Positions 8,943 to 18,455 are shown, counted from the first letter of the stretch. The stretch: 64,000 bases of DNA from Roseburia hominis A2-183 (GCF_000225345.1 NC_015977.1:2587501-2651500), one strand, 5' to 3'. Numbers and translations: made by a program. Notes: generated by a model not told the origin, from the sequence alone.

Positions 8943-9926
8943 CTACTTTTCTGACCATATCCGCTTCCAGTAATACGGACTCATGGTACACTTCAAGATC
9001 TGTCTTCTGCCAAGCTTCTGATAGCGTTTTCCCAGAAAATAGCCGGCGTACCTGCCGACACACTGCCACCCTAACTTCCAGATCAGATACGGCTTGTGAA
9101 TCTTACACAGATAACCCATCGTATTTTTCACCAGACGCATGCCCTCCGCCTCCGAGCTGACCTGCTCAAAGATCTCCGGATGTGCCGTCTGGGACACCGC
9201 CAGATCAAAATTGCGGTGAAACTGCTGCTTCACCGAATAGTTGTGCGAATGAACCACCTCGGCGTCCGCCGCATACGCAACCTTGTATCCTTCCTGCACT
9301 GCATGCGCCGCAAAAAACATATCCTCGTTAAAAATAACCGGCGATTCAAATCCGCCGAGCTGCTCAAACAGATCCCTGCGGTATGCAGCGCACACGTCCG
9401 AGCAGAAAAAAGTCTTAATGCCAAGCCGCGGTATGTCCTCACGGCTCTTGACGCATCCCTCATCGGGATAATTAAACTGTCTGGTATAGCGCTCGATGAT
9501 GCCGCAGTCCTCCCGCGGGAGCTGCCTTGCATACGCGACCGCAACCGCACCTTTGGCTGGAGTCCCCGGACCGTGCGCACCGGATGTGAGCGCATGCACC
9601 AGATGTTCCACCAGCCTTTCGTCTGCCGGCACCGCATCCTGTGTCATGAATATCAGAATATCCGCTTCGGAATACCCCGCTCCCATATTCCTGGCACCGC
9701 CGTGGTCAAAGTTCTCTCTGGTCATGTGAAAAATGCGGCTAGAAAACGGAAGCTCCTTCCGAATCTGTTCGATCGGATACTTCCGTACAGCCTCATTCCA
9801 CAGTGCTTCCTCGGTATTAACCAGAATAAGTTCATGTATAACAAAGGTCTGCTCCTGCAATTTTTGCAGGAGCAGACAAAAAGTGTCATCCGGTTTGTAA
9901 GTCGGAATTATGATATCTACACGCAT
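8943..9926 (-). CDS. GT2 glycosyltransferase, rhamnosyltransferase-like
   Basis: A 327-residue GT2-type enzyme with IIIPTYKPDD at the N-terminus, FDHGGARN near residue 65, and TQDAVPAD in the DxD position. The FDHGGARN pattern is typical of bacterial rhamnosyltransferases (RfbF/WbbL-like), so rhamnosyl transfer to a lipid-linked glycan is the likely role. The ATG at 9926 overlaps the stop of the LCP gene as TGATG, indicating translational coupling. Codons 17-27 contain a perfect 14-bp palindrome (9847-9877). No rhamnose synthesis genes are in the window. Confidence 0.85.
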   Translation of the reverse strand: MRVDIIIPTYKPDDTFCLLLQKLQEQTFVIHELILVNTEEALWNEAVRKYPIEQIRKELPFSSRIFHMTRENFDHGGARNMGAGYSEADILIFMTQDAVPADERLVEHLVHALTSGAHGPGTPAKGAVAVAYARQLPREDCGIIERYTRQFNYPDEGCVKSREDIPRLGIKTFFCSDVCAAYRRDLFEQLGGFESPVIFNEDMFFAAHAVQEGYKVAYAADAEVVHSHNYSVKQQFHRNFDLAVSQTAHPEIFEQVSSEAEGMRLVKNTMGYLCKIHKPYLIWKLGWQCVGRYAGYFLGKRYQKLGRRQILKCTMSPYYWKRIWSEK

Positions 9927-11104
9927 CAATAGCCATCTCCCTGGTGGAATCCGGTATCACTGATAATCTTTTCACTGTTGCTCTTTACCGTGTCTGTCGG
10001 CTCATATTCCGTATCATCGTACAGGAACTGATGCAGCTGAATGACGTTGGATTTCAGATCACACGGTACTACCACACTTCCCTTGGAACCGAGCGTGACC
10101 GTATTCTTCTCAAACGGGAATCCGGTCGTCTCGCCAAGGCTGTAATTGAATACCTGGGATGCAAGTGCAATCAGGTCGGTGTTACTGTAGCTTGTCTTAA
10201 TATCGCCGAATACCTCGTCAATCAGGCTGTTGATCGTCTTGAGATCGGCCTTCTGCGCCTTCTGGATCATCGCCGTGAGCACTGCTCTCTGACGCTCGGT
10301 ACGCTTATAGTCATCACCGGCCGTATAACGGATACGCGCGAATGCACATGCCTGTACACCATCCATTGTGTAGGTGCCGGCTCCCGGCAGATACTTGGAT
10401 TTCTTCTTGGTCAGCTTGGAGATCTCATCCATGTAGCCGTGCATCAGCACCGCTTCCTCATCGGTTACGGTCATCTCAACACCGCCGAGAAGATCCACAC
10501 ACTCTACCACCGCATTAAAGTCCACGGTCACATAATCCGTAATATTTAAATCAAGGTTCGTATTTAACATGGAGATCGCCTGCTCCGGTCCGCCGTTCGC
10601 ATAGGCTGCATTACATTTCCGGTAGGTGCTGTTGCCGATGTCGAGATAGGAATCTCTGTACACAGATACCAGCTTCACCTCATGTGTATCGTTGTTGATG
10701 CTCGCAATCATAATCACGTCGCTGTTACCCTTGGATAAGTTGCCGTTGGAACGGTTGTCCAGTCCGAACAGCGCTATCGTCGTATACCCCTTCATGATCT
10801 GCTGGGATTCTGAGGAAATTCCCTCGTTAACTTCCAGATCACTCTCATTGAAAGAAGTATCTTTCTGGATCTTGGAGAGCTTCACTACCGCAAACAATAC
10901 AACTGCCAGAAGCAGAAGTACCAGGATCTCAACCACAACGAGAATAATCTTCTTCTGACGCTTCTTCTTGCGGATCGCTGCCTTCTGTGCTTTTGTCAGC
11001 GGCTTCTTCTGCGGATGTCCGCTGCCGCCTGTCTGTGTCCGGTTGCTGCTGTGCGCCCCGTTGCTGCTATGTGCCCCATTTCTGCTGTTGCCACTACTAC
11101 TCAT
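9926..11104 (-). CDS. LytR-CpsA-Psr (LCP) family cell-wall glycopolymer ligase
   Basis: A 392-residue single-pass membrane protein. The N-terminus has SSNGAHSSNGAHSS-like repeats and a Lys/Arg-rich stretch, followed by one transmembrane helix (IILVVVEILVLLLLAVVLFAVV) and an extracytoplasmic LCP domain. Motifs seen are FGLDNRS, NSDVIMIASIN, VSVYRDSY and ARIRYTAGDDYKRTERQR, including the arginines that bind pyrophosphate of the lipid donor. LCP enzymes attach teichoic acids or capsular polysaccharides to peptidoglycan. Its position between the initiating phosphotransferase and the rhamnosyltransferase implies it anchors the polymer made by this locus. AGGAGA precedes the ATG. Confidence 0.93.
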   Translation of the reverse strand: MSSSGNSRNGAHSSNGAHSSNRTQTGGSGHPQKKPLTKAQKAAIRKKKRQKKIILVVVEILVLLLLAVVLFAVVKLSKIQKDTSFNESDLEVNEGISSESQQIMKGYTTIALFGLDNRSNGNLSKGNSDVIMIASINNDTHEVKLVSVYRDSYLDIGNSTYRKCNAAYANGGPEQAISMLNTNLDLNITDYVTVDFNAVVECVDLLGGVEMTVTDEEAVLMHGYMDEISKLTKKKSKYLPGAGTYTMDGVQACAFARIRYTAGDDYKRTERQRAVLTAMIQKAQKADLKTINSLIDEVFGDIKTSYSNTDLIALASQVFNYSLGETTGFPFEKNTVTLGSKGSVVVPCDLKSNVIQLHQFLYDDTEYEPTDTVKSNSEKIISDTGFHQGDGY

Positions 11105-11115
11105 AAATTTTTCTC

Positions 11116-12534
11116 CTAATATGCATTTTTATTGATAAATCCCTTGAAAACCGTGAGGAACAGAATCTTGACATCCAGCCCTAGTGTCCAGTTCTCGATG
11201 TAGTACAGATCATGCTCAATGCGCTTGCGGATCGACGTGTCTCCACGGTATCCGTTGACCTGAGCCCAGCCGGTCATTCCCGGACGCACCTGATGCTTGA
11301 TCATATATCTCGGGATCTCTTCCCGGAATTTCTCTACATACTGCGGACGCTCGGGTCTTGGTCCCACCAGACTCATATCGCCCTTCAGCACATTAAATAA
11401 CTGTGGGAATTCGTCCAGGCTTGTCTTGCGCAAGAACTTTCCGACTCCTGTGACACGCGGATCGTTCTTCTTCGTCCAGCCTTTCTGTTCTTCCTCCTCC
11501 GTCTGCACATACATGGTGCGGAACTTGTACATCTGAAACGGCTTATTGTGCAGCCCCACTCTCTCCTGTGCAAAGATCAGCGGTCCCTTCGATGTCGCCT
11601 TGACAAGGATTGCCGACAGCAGCATCACCGGTGAAAAGAGGATGATACACACAATCGATCCCACCACATCCATACAGCGCTTCACAAATGCGTTGAACGT
11701 GTTGGACAGCGGCACATAGCGGATATTGATCACGGGGAGACCCAGAAGATCCTCCGTGTAAGGTCTCGTAGGTATGATGTTGCCGTAATCCGGAATGAAC
11801 TTGGTGTGCACGCCGGACTTCTCACACTCCGCAACTATTTTTTCCAGCTTATAATATTCTTCCAGTCCGAGGGTGATTGCAATCTCATCGAGACTGTTCT
11901 GCGGCAGGATGTAGTTGAGATTACCAATACTGCCGATGACCTTCACTCCCTTATAGGAGATGCCTCTGGCAATATTGTCATCCAATACCCCTCGCACATT
12001 GTATCCCCACTGCGGATTCTGCTGAATTCTGTCGATATACTGCTCTGCCGCTCTTGAATAGCCGACGAGCAGAATGTGCTTTAAATTGTATCCCCTTCTG
12101 CGAATACTTCGCAGAAATCTGCGGATCAAAAGGCGGACAATCTCTTCCATCACAATATTGGTCACGTAGAAATAGAAAAGCATCTCCCGTGAAAAGTTGC
12201 GATACTGCGGATTGTAAGACGTCAGGGTAAAGAGAGCCGCAAACATCAGCAGCAGTCCAACCGTATTCGCCATCACAATGTTGGAAAACTCCAGCCGTCT
12301 CCCCTGCACGCGCTTGGACGTGTACAGATTGAACGCATAATACAACAAAATATACACCGGAACAATGAGCAGCAGCGCCCTCATATAGAACTCAAATGAG
12401 AGTACGCCGACTTCATGATCCAGAATACCGCTCAGGAACTTCAGCCACCATGCAAACACATACGATACGATGATAACCAAGGCATCGATCAGTACATGCA
12501 GCTTATTAAAGTACTGCTGATTGTCTTTTATCAT
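11116..12534 (-). CDS. Undecaprenyl-phosphate sugar phosphotransferase (WbaP/CpsE-type priming enzyme)
   Basis: A 472-residue polyprenyl glycosylphosphotransferase with four or five N-terminal transmembrane helices, a central NAD-binding-like domain (ILLVGYSRAAEQYI) and the C-terminal bacterial sugar transferase domain. The latter shows KRCMDVVGS, KFRTMYV, KTSLDEFPQ and LVGPRPERP. It starts repeat-unit synthesis by moving a sugar-1-phosphate (often glucose or galactose) onto undecaprenyl phosphate at the inner membrane face. It lies first in the unit running through the LCP and GT2 genes, with a promoter candidate at 12576-12604. The 137-bp upstream gap supports an independent transcription start. 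Confidence 0.93.
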   Translation of the reverse strand: MIKDNQQYFNKLHVLIDALVIIVSYVFAWWLKFLSGILDHEVGVLSFEFYMRALLLIVPVYILLYYAFNLYTSKRVQGRRLEFSNIVMANTVGLLLMFAALFTLTSYNPQYRNFSREMLFYFYVTNIVMEEIVRLLIRRFLRSIRRRGYNLKHILLVGYSRAAEQYIDRIQQNPQWGYNVRGVLDDNIARGISYKGVKVIGSIGNLNYILPQNSLDEIAITLGLEEYYKLEKIVAECEKSGVHTKFIPDYGNIIPTRPYTEDLLGLPVINIRYVPLSNTFNAFVKRCMDVVGSIVCIILFSPVMLLSAILVKATSKGPLIFAQERVGLHNKPFQMYKFRTMYVQTEEEEQKGWTKKNDPRVTGVGKFLRKTSLDEFPQLFNVLKGDMSLVGPRPERPQYVEKFREEIPRYMIKHQVRPGMTGWAQVNGYRGDTSIRKRIEHDLYYIENWTLGLDVKILFLTVFKGFINKNAY

Positions 12535-12575
12535 ATTGCTATCCTTTTGCGAATTCTAACTACCATATAACATCA

Positions 12576-12604
12576 ATGATACAATAATTTCCATAAAAGC
12601 ACAA
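12576..12604 (-). promoter_or_regulatory. Candidate sigma-A promoter of the priming phosphotransferase operon
   Basis: On the minus strand TTGTGC (12604-12599) is followed after 17 bp by TATCAT (12581-12576), about 42 bp before the ATG at 12534. The surrounding 137-bp gap is AT-rich and otherwise empty. Confidence 0.45.
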
Positions 12605-12671
12605 CGCCTTTTTCGCAAACATTCTGTAACATTTTCTTAATATTTTTTAAAGATTTGTTTGACGATCAAAT

Positions 12672-13634
12672 TTATCTTCCTGCCAGAATCCGGATCACAT
12701 TGCCCCACAAAGCCAGCTGTATGAGCGCGTAATTCCCCAGATTTTTCCATGAGAACCGCACTTTTTTGCATCCGCGGCACCCGGTAATCCCGGCACCGAT
12801 TCCCCTTAAATATTCTCCCGCAAACCCCTTTTTCAGGAAAAACAGACTCTTGATGAGAATACCTGAAAGGATCAGCGGCAGGTTGATCAGCAGCTGTAAA
12901 AATGGCATGTTCTTGTAGATCAGATACATCGAATTGCGCGCCGCGAGGAACACCTTTTTCTCATTATAACGTGTTCCTGTAGTAGCGCTCCCCACATGAT
13001 ACACCCGCGCTCCGGGCGCATAGCAGTTGATGTATCCGTGGATTTTTGCCCGATACCCCATATCGACATCCTCGAGATATGCAAAATGGCGCTCGTCAAA
13101 CGGCCCCATTTCACGCAGCAGCCCGGTGCGGTATATGACAGCGCCGCCGCAACAGGAAAACACACGGCACGGTCTGTTAAAATCCGCCAGCGGTTTTCCT
13201 TTTCCGCGCGCCACCGCCCATCCGAATGCCGTGTAATAGTCGCCGGCATTATCGATGCGCTCTCTGTCGTGATAATCAATCATCATTGCCCCCGCGGAAA
13301 AGATGCGGTCCGATTTTTTGATCGCAGCCAGCAGCTCCTCCACGAATTCCGGCAGAACCTCCGTGTCGTTGTTGAGCAGGATCACATACGGCGTATCCGC
13401 GCGCCGGATGCCCTCGTTCACCGCTCCGCAGAAGCCCGTATTCTCCTTTAGCGCAAGCATCGTAAGATCCAGGCTGGAGGTCACCTCTGTACTGCCGTCG
13501 TCCGATCCGTTGTCCACCACCAGAAGCTTAAAATCCGTGCAGGTCTGTCTCTCTAAGGTCTGTATACAATTTTCCAAAAGCTTCCTTCCGTTGTAATTCG
13601 GAATAATCACCGTAACTTCCGGCTGACTCGCCAT
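12672..13634 (-). CDS. GT2 glycosyltransferase (N-acetylglucosaminyl/rhamnosyl-type)
   Basis: A 320-residue GT2 enzyme with TVIIPNYNG at the N-terminus, VDNGSDDGS near 40, LLNNDTEV as the DxD-like site near 95, and a C-terminal hydrophobic segment that may associate with the membrane. The pattern matches the rhamnosyltransferase/WcaA-like GT2 group. The donor sugar is unknown. GGAGG lies 6 bp before the ATG. The gene lies 13 bp downstream of the tandem-GT2 gene, consistent with cotranscription. Confidence 0.85.
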   Translation of the reverse strand: MASQPEVTVIIPNYNGRKLLENCIQTLERQTCTDFKLLVVDNGSDDGSTEVTSSLDLTMLALKENTGFCGAVNEGIRRADTPYVILLNNDTEVLPEFVEELLAAIKKSDRIFSAGAMMIDYHDRERIDNAGDYYTAFGWAVARGKGKPLADFNRPCRVFSCCGGAVIYRTGLLREMGPFDERHFAYLEDVDMGYRAKIHGYINCYAPGARVYHVGSATTGTRYNEKKVFLAARNSMYLIYKNMPFLQLLINLPLILSGILIKSLFFLKKGFAGEYLRGIGAGITGCRGCKKVRFSWKNLGNYALIQLALWGNVIRILAGR

Positions 13635-13647
13635 GTAATACCTCCGC

Positions 13648-15555
13648 TTAATGATAATCTCTCAGCGCATAATTCGGATATACCGTTGAAAAGTTTGGAT
13701 TGTAGTAGGGATCACCGTTCTTTAAAATGCCGATCCAGTGATTCCGCATATATTCGATCTCCCGTCCGAAGCGCGCCACTTTTTCCGGGGAATCCTCGCT
13801 TCCGCGCGATTTGGATTCGTAGTGATAGGCTTCCACCCGCGGCTGGTACACCACAAGGTAACCCTCTTTGCGGACTTTCAGACAGAAGTCCACATCATTG
13901 AACGCCACGGCAAGCTTTTCCTCAAATCCGCCCACCGCCTCGTAGATACTCCGCTTTACCATCAGGCATGCCGCCGTGACCGCCGAGTAATCCATCGCAA
14001 GCGACGCCTTGTGCAGGTATCCGCTGCGCGCTCTCTGCAGTCCCATAAACATGTTCTGCCCGATGCCACGCGCATTGCCGCCGATTCCGACAACGATTCC
14101 CGCATGCTGCACGGTATCATCCGGATAATACAGCTTCGCTCCCACGACACCGACCTCCCTGCGCTGGCAGGTGCCAAGCATCTCTTCGAGCCAGTCTTCG
14201 GTAATCATCTCGATGTCATTGTTCATAAGCACCAGATATTCGCCCTTTGCATGAGAGACGCCGAAATTGTTAAGCGCCGAATAATTAAACCCTTCCTTCC
14301 AGACTGCCACGCAGATCCGCTGTCCGCCGGATAAGGTTCCCTCATAGCACACCGCTTCGCCCTCTTTCACCTCTTCGGATGTGATCGAGCGGTAAAAGTC
14401 AAATGTCTCCGGAGCGCTGTTATTCTCCACCACAATGACTTCATAATTTGCATAATGCGTTTTTTGAATGGCTGCAAGACATTTTTTTAACGTCTCCACT
14501 TCATCCCTGCTCGGTATCACGATCGAGACCAGCGGATTGCCGCTGTAAGGATAGCGCACCGTGTAAAAGCCCATATCCTTTGTCGCCGTCACTTCCCCCG
14601 CAATCCCCTGACGCTTCAGATGATCCTCGAGCGCGCGCCGTCCCGCATCCACCGCATACTGCTTGGAAAACGGGTTTTCCGACGTCGATTCCGTGTGACA
14701 GCGCCAGTGGTAGAGCACCCGCGGCACATGTCCGATGGCCTCTGCGCATTCCACGCAGCGCAGAAACAGGTCGTAATCCTGCGCACCGTCATACTCCTCA
14801 CGGATCATGCCGGCTTTCTCCAGAAGCGTTTTCCGCATCATGGTAAAGTGCGTGATATAGTTGTTGGATCGGAGCAGATCGATATTGATGTCTGGCTTAA
14901 AGTGCGGCTGGAAATGCGTTTTTCCATCCATGTCCACCTTGTCTTCATCCGTGTAGATCATGTCATACTGCGCACCGGCTTTGTGAAAACCGGTCGCGGC
15001 AACTCCGGTCTCATCCTTCGGTCCCCGCAGAATCAGATGCACGGTCTCATACAGTGCGTCCGGCGCCAGCAGATCGTCATGATCTAAAAGTGCAATCCAC
15101 TCCCCGTGCGCCATTGCAATCGCCGCATTGGTATTGCCGGCAATTCCAAGATTTTTTTCCAGTCTGCGGTAACAGATGCGTGCATCCTCTCCGGCACATT
15201 CCCGCACAACCGCCTCAAGACGCACCGCCTCTTCCTTCGGGCTTCCGTCTGCCAGACAGAGTTCCCAGTTTTCGTAGCTCTGCACCTGCACCGAACCGAT
15301 CATCTCCCGCAGGAATGTCTCATTGGTACAATAGAGCGGCACCACGATGCTGACGCGGGGTGCTCCCTTCCACGCAGCAGACTGCTTCCGCTGACGGCGC
15401 AGCGTCTCCTCCGTCGCCTTGTGATGCTCATACCATGGCTCATACGGCACATTTTCCGCTTCCATCTTCTCCTGCAGCCGGATGAAAAACTCCTTCACTC
15501 CGTAATGCTTCAGATAACGCACCCCTTTGATAACCTTCTGCACTGTAATCTTCAT
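13648..15555 (-). CDS. Two-domain GT2 glycosyltransferase
   Basis: A 635-residue protein with two successive GT2 domains. Domain 1 begins at VSIVVPLYCTNE (near residue 70) with LDHDDLLAPDA; domain 2 begins at VSIVIPSRDE (near 340) with LMNNDIEM, and ends with FNDVDFCLKVRKEGY. Such bifunctional enzymes can add two different linkages alternately, as polysaccharide synthases do. The start at 15555 (MKITVQKV) was chosen because the zinc-ribbon gene ends five bases upstream (TGAGCATATG). It is clearly paralogous to the 817-residue protein upstream, sharing the YHWRCHTES and AFNDVD segments. Confidence 0.88.
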   Translation of the reverse strand: MKITVQKVIKGVRYLKHYGVKEFFIRLQEKMEAENVPYEPWYEHHKATEETLRRQRKQSAAWKGAPRVSIVVPLYCTNETFLREMIGSVQVQSYENWELCLADGSPKEEAVRLEAVVRECAGEDARICYRRLEKNLGIAGNTNAAIAMAHGEWIALLDHDDLLAPDALYETVHLILRGPKDETGVAATGFHKAGAQYDMIYTDEDKVDMDGKTHFQPHFKPDINIDLLRSNNYITHFTMMRKTLLEKAGMIREEYDGAQDYDLFLRCVECAEAIGHVPRVLYHWRCHTESTSENPFSKQYAVDAGRRALEDHLKRQGIAGEVTATKDMGFYTVRYPYSGNPLVSIVIPSRDEVETLKKCLAAIQKTHYANYEVIVVENNSAPETFDFYRSITSEEVKEGEAVCYEGTLSGGQRICVAVWKEGFNYSALNNFGVSHAKGEYLVLMNNDIEMITEDWLEEMLGTCQRREVGVVGAKLYYPDDTVQHAGIVVGIGGNARGIGQNMFMGLQRARSGYLHKASLAMDYSAVTAACLMVKRSIYEAVGGFEEKLAVAFNDVDFCLKVRKEGYLVVYQPRVEAYHYESKSRGSEDSPEKVARFGREIEYMRNHWIGILKNGDPYYNPNFSTVYPNYALRDYH

Positions 15556-15559
15556 ATGC

Positions 15560-15757
15560 TCAATGCTTCTTCTGATGGATGTAAAGCCATCCATCGGAAT
15601 AATCTTTCCTTTCCTCTTCTGACATTTCCGTGTACTTACCGAAATCCATTTTTGCAAGAACCATCTGCGGCTCACTGCACTTGTAGCATTCCACATCCTT
15701 GCGTCTGGACACTACGCGCATCCAGCCGCAGGACGGACATATATATACCTTCATCAT
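15560..15757 (-). CDS. Small CxxC-CxxC zinc-ribbon protein between glycosyltransferase genes
   Basis: A 65-residue soluble protein starting MMKVYICPSCGWMRVVSRR. Two CxxC knuckles (CPSC and CYKC, 15-20 residues apart) form a probable zinc ribbon, followed by an acidic helix-prone stretch (EMSEEERKDYSDG). AGGAG precedes the first ATG by 11 bp. The stop codon almost touches the next ATG, so the two genes are translationally coupled. I do not recognise the family. Coding status is supported by the ribosome site, the exact fit between flanking genes and the paired cysteines. Its role in the glycan locus (regulator or scaffold of the glycosyltransferases) is unknown. Confidence 0.7.
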   Translation of the reverse strand: MMKVYICPSCGWMRVVSRRKDVECYKCSEPQMVLAKMDFGKYTEMSEEERKDYSDGWLYIHQKKH

Positions 15758-15834
15758 AGAACCGGAATCTCCTCTTTTCTGTCTCGTACCAGCTGTCTTT
15801 TTGTTTTATTCACCTGTTTTCGCCGTCCCCCGCG

Positions 15835-18288
15835 TTATCTGCGCAGCGAAAAATCAGAATTGTCCAGTGTCAGATTCGGATTGTAGTAGGGATCTCCCTG
15901 CTCAATCTGATCTCTCCAACGCGAAAGCAGAATCTCCACCTCGCCGTTAAAGCGCTCGACTTTTTCCGGGGAATCCTCATAGCCTCTCGACTTCGATTCG
16001 TAGTGGTGCATTTCCGCGTAGGGATCGTACACGACGAGCCATCCGTGCTTTCTTACTTTCAGGCAGTAGTCCACATCATTGAACGCCACGGCGAGTTCCT
16101 CGGTCATTCCCCCGACCGCCTCAAACGCCTCACGCTTCGTCATCATGCACGCTGCGGTAACCGCGGAATAATCCTGCGCGCACAGAATTCTGCCAAAATA
16201 TCCCGTATCGTATCTGGATTTTCCAATGAAAGCATGTCCCGCCGTGCCGCCAAAACCTAAAATCACACCGGCATGCTGGATCGTATCGTCCGCATATAAA
16301 AGCTTGGCACCTACAATTCCGACATCCTCTCTCATACAATATCCGAGCATCTCCCGGATACAGCCCCCATCGATCATCTCCGTATCATTGTTCAGCAGCA
16401 GGAAATAATCTCCCCTGCATGCCGCTGCGCCAAAATTATTGATCTTTGAGTAGTTAAAGCCGCCCTCGTAGTACACCACCTTGACATTTTCATGCCCCGC
16501 CTCAAGTTCCTTATAATAAGCAAACGTCTCCGGCTCGGTACTGTTATTTTCCACAATCACAACCTCAAAATTCCGGTAGTCGGATTTTGTAAAAATGGAA
16601 TCCAGACACAGCTTTAAATCCTCCGCGTGATCCTTGTTTGGTATGATAATAGATACCAGAGGTTCCTCTTTCCACTCGTAGACCGTGCGGTACATTCCGT
16701 AGAACGATGCATTTTCCACGCGCGCCGGTATTCCCAGTCTGCGGTAATGCTCCTCGATGGCGCGCCGTCCCGCCTCAAACGCATAGAGCTTGCTCTCCGG
16801 ATTGGAAGCGGTCGAGTCCATATGACAGCGCCAATGGTACAAAATCTTTGGCACATGATAAATCTTTTTGGCCTGCTCGCTGCATCTTAGGATAAAGTCC
16901 AGATCCTGCGCGCCGTCAAACGCGCTCTGGTAGCTCCCCGCACGTTCCGCCACATCTTTTCGCACCGCGAGCAGGTGGCAGATATAATTCACGCTGCACA
17001 GCAGATCCAGATCAAAGTCCGGTTTGAAATGCGGCTCAAAAAAGTGTCTGCCGTCCATGCTGACCTTGTCCTCATCGGAGTAGAGCATATCAATCGCGTC
17101 ATCCCTGCGGATCGCCGACGCAAATTCGTATAGCGCATTTTCCGGCACGAGATCGTCATGATCCACCGGTACAAGATAGTCTCCGGAAGCCATTGCAAAC
17201 GCGGCGTTCGTATTTTCCGCGATTCCTCCGTTCTCCGGCAGCACCTGATAGTGAATCCGCGCATCACGCCCGGCATACTCCTCCAGAATGGAGATCAGTG
17301 CTGCATCCTCTTCCCCGGATGCGGCAAGCGCCATACACAGCTCCCAGTTTCCGTAAGTCTGCGCCGTCACGGAATCAATCATCTCCCGCAGATACTGCGG
17401 CTTCGTCTTATAGAGCGGCACGACCAGCGAAAACAACGGTCCCGCATCAAACACATCCTCTCTCTGGCGCTGCAGTTCTTCCGGTGACGGGAGATACTTC
17501 GCCCGCCAGTTCTCATAGGTATTGCCCTCTTTGTGCATCAGCTTGTTCTTAATCTTATAAGCAGTTGCAGAGATTCCGTTGCGCTCCAGATAGCGGACGG
17601 TATCCCCGGCTTTTTCGATTACATACTGCAGCTTTGTGCCCTCGTCCCACTTCGTGAGTCTGGTTCTCGAATGCTTCTTCGCCCCCCGCATCTCCAGATA
17701 AAACGGACCACTCTGCCCTCCCGCTGCAGTTCCCTGCACCAGAAAGCCAGGCTTTGCCTCCTTATCACATTCCGGAAAAACAGAAAGAAGATCCTTGCGG
17801 TAATAGTGCTCCACCTTCTCGGAAATCGGCTGTCTGCTGCCGTCGAGAAGTTCAAGCTTGATATCCCCCGCCGACATGCACCAGCCAGTGACCGTAATCT
17901 GGCTCCCCTCCCTGTGACAGTTTTCCACGTAGTAGCTGACTTCATTCTCCAGTCTGCCAAGCTTTGCTGTCGAGATGGCATAAGATTTCTTATATTCTTC
18001 CCTGTAAGCAGCCATCAATGTCACCCGGCGGCCATTGCGCCAGTCCGGCGGAAGCTTTATGATGCCTACCACTTCCTCCTCGATCTCATTGATGCTGCGG
18101 ATATATTTCTGTCGGACCTCCGCACCGCGATTCACCTGTACCGTAAGCGGAAGCTCTCTGTTGTCCAGATATGCCTTGATGGAATGTTCCTTCGTACTCC
18201 CATCAAAAAACCACCCGACAAAGACCAGCGTGTCCTGTTCCTTCAGATGGAACCGCATCTTTTCCACAAAAAATTTATGTGTATCCAT
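15835..18288 (-). CDS. Tandem GT2 glycosyltransferase with N-terminal beta-sandwich-like region
   Basis: An 817-residue protein. Residues 1-200 contain two related beta-rich segments (TLVFVGWFFDG and SQITVTGWCMSAG) that look like non-catalytic carbohydrate-binding modules. Two GT2 domains follow: the first with LFSLVVPLYKTK and VDHDDLVPENA, the second with VSIIIPNKDH and LLNNDTEM, ending in AFNDVDYCLKVRKHGW. It is paralogous to the 635-residue enzyme downstream. The ATG at 18288 follows AGAGGA; an upstream in-frame extension was rejected for lack of a ribosome site. It is the first gene of this glycosyltransferase group, divergent from the MBL lipoprotein. Confidence 0.88.
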   Translation of the reverse strand: MDTHKFFVEKMRFHLKEQDTLVFVGWFFDGSTKEHSIKAYLDNRELPLTVQVNRGAEVRQKYIRSINEIEEEVVGIIKLPPDWRNGRRVTLMAAYREEYKKSYAISTAKLGRLENEVSYYVENCHREGSQITVTGWCMSAGDIKLELLDGSRQPISEKVEHYYRKDLLSVFPECDKEAKPGFLVQGTAAGGQSGPFYLEMRGAKKHSRTRLTKWDEGTKLQYVIEKAGDTVRYLERNGISATAYKIKNKLMHKEGNTYENWRAKYLPSPEELQRQREDVFDAGPLFSLVVPLYKTKPQYLREMIDSVTAQTYGNWELCMALAASGEEDAALISILEEYAGRDARIHYQVLPENGGIAENTNAAFAMASGDYLVPVDHDDLVPENALYEFASAIRRDDAIDMLYSDEDKVSMDGRHFFEPHFKPDFDLDLLCSVNYICHLLAVRKDVAERAGSYQSAFDGAQDLDFILRCSEQAKKIYHVPKILYHWRCHMDSTASNPESKLYAFEAGRRAIEEHYRRLGIPARVENASFYGMYRTVYEWKEEPLVSIIIPNKDHAEDLKLCLDSIFTKSDYRNFEVVIVENNSTEPETFAYYKELEAGHENVKVVYYEGGFNYSKINNFGAAACRGDYFLLLNNDTEMIDGGCIREMLGYCMREDVGIVGAKLLYADDTIQHAGVILGFGGTAGHAFIGKSRYDTGYFGRILCAQDYSAVTAACMMTKREAFEAVGGMTEELAVAFNDVDYCLKVRKHGWLVVYDPYAEMHHYESKSRGYEDSPEKVERFNGEVEILLSRWRDQIEQGDPYYNPNLTLDNSDFSLRR

Positions 18289-18386
18289 GGTCCGTCCTCT
18301 CTCGCCATTGACTCCTCGGTCAATCTCTTTGATTTCGTATTCCACTATAACAATTCCGACGTTTTGCGTCAAGTTGTTACCACGCC

Positions 18387-18415
18387 TTTACATTCCTTTT
18401 GTTCTCTGTTAATGT
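18387..18415 (+). promoter_or_regulatory. Candidate promoter of the MBL-fold lipoprotein gene
   Basis: TTTACA (18387-18392), a 17-bp spacer and TAATGT (18410-18415) lie 41 bp before the ATG at 18456, in the intergenic space shared with the divergent glycosyltransferase gene. Confidence 0.45.
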
Positions 18416-18455
18416 AGAATGCAAAGAATAAACCGATCAACTCAAAGGAGTCCTT

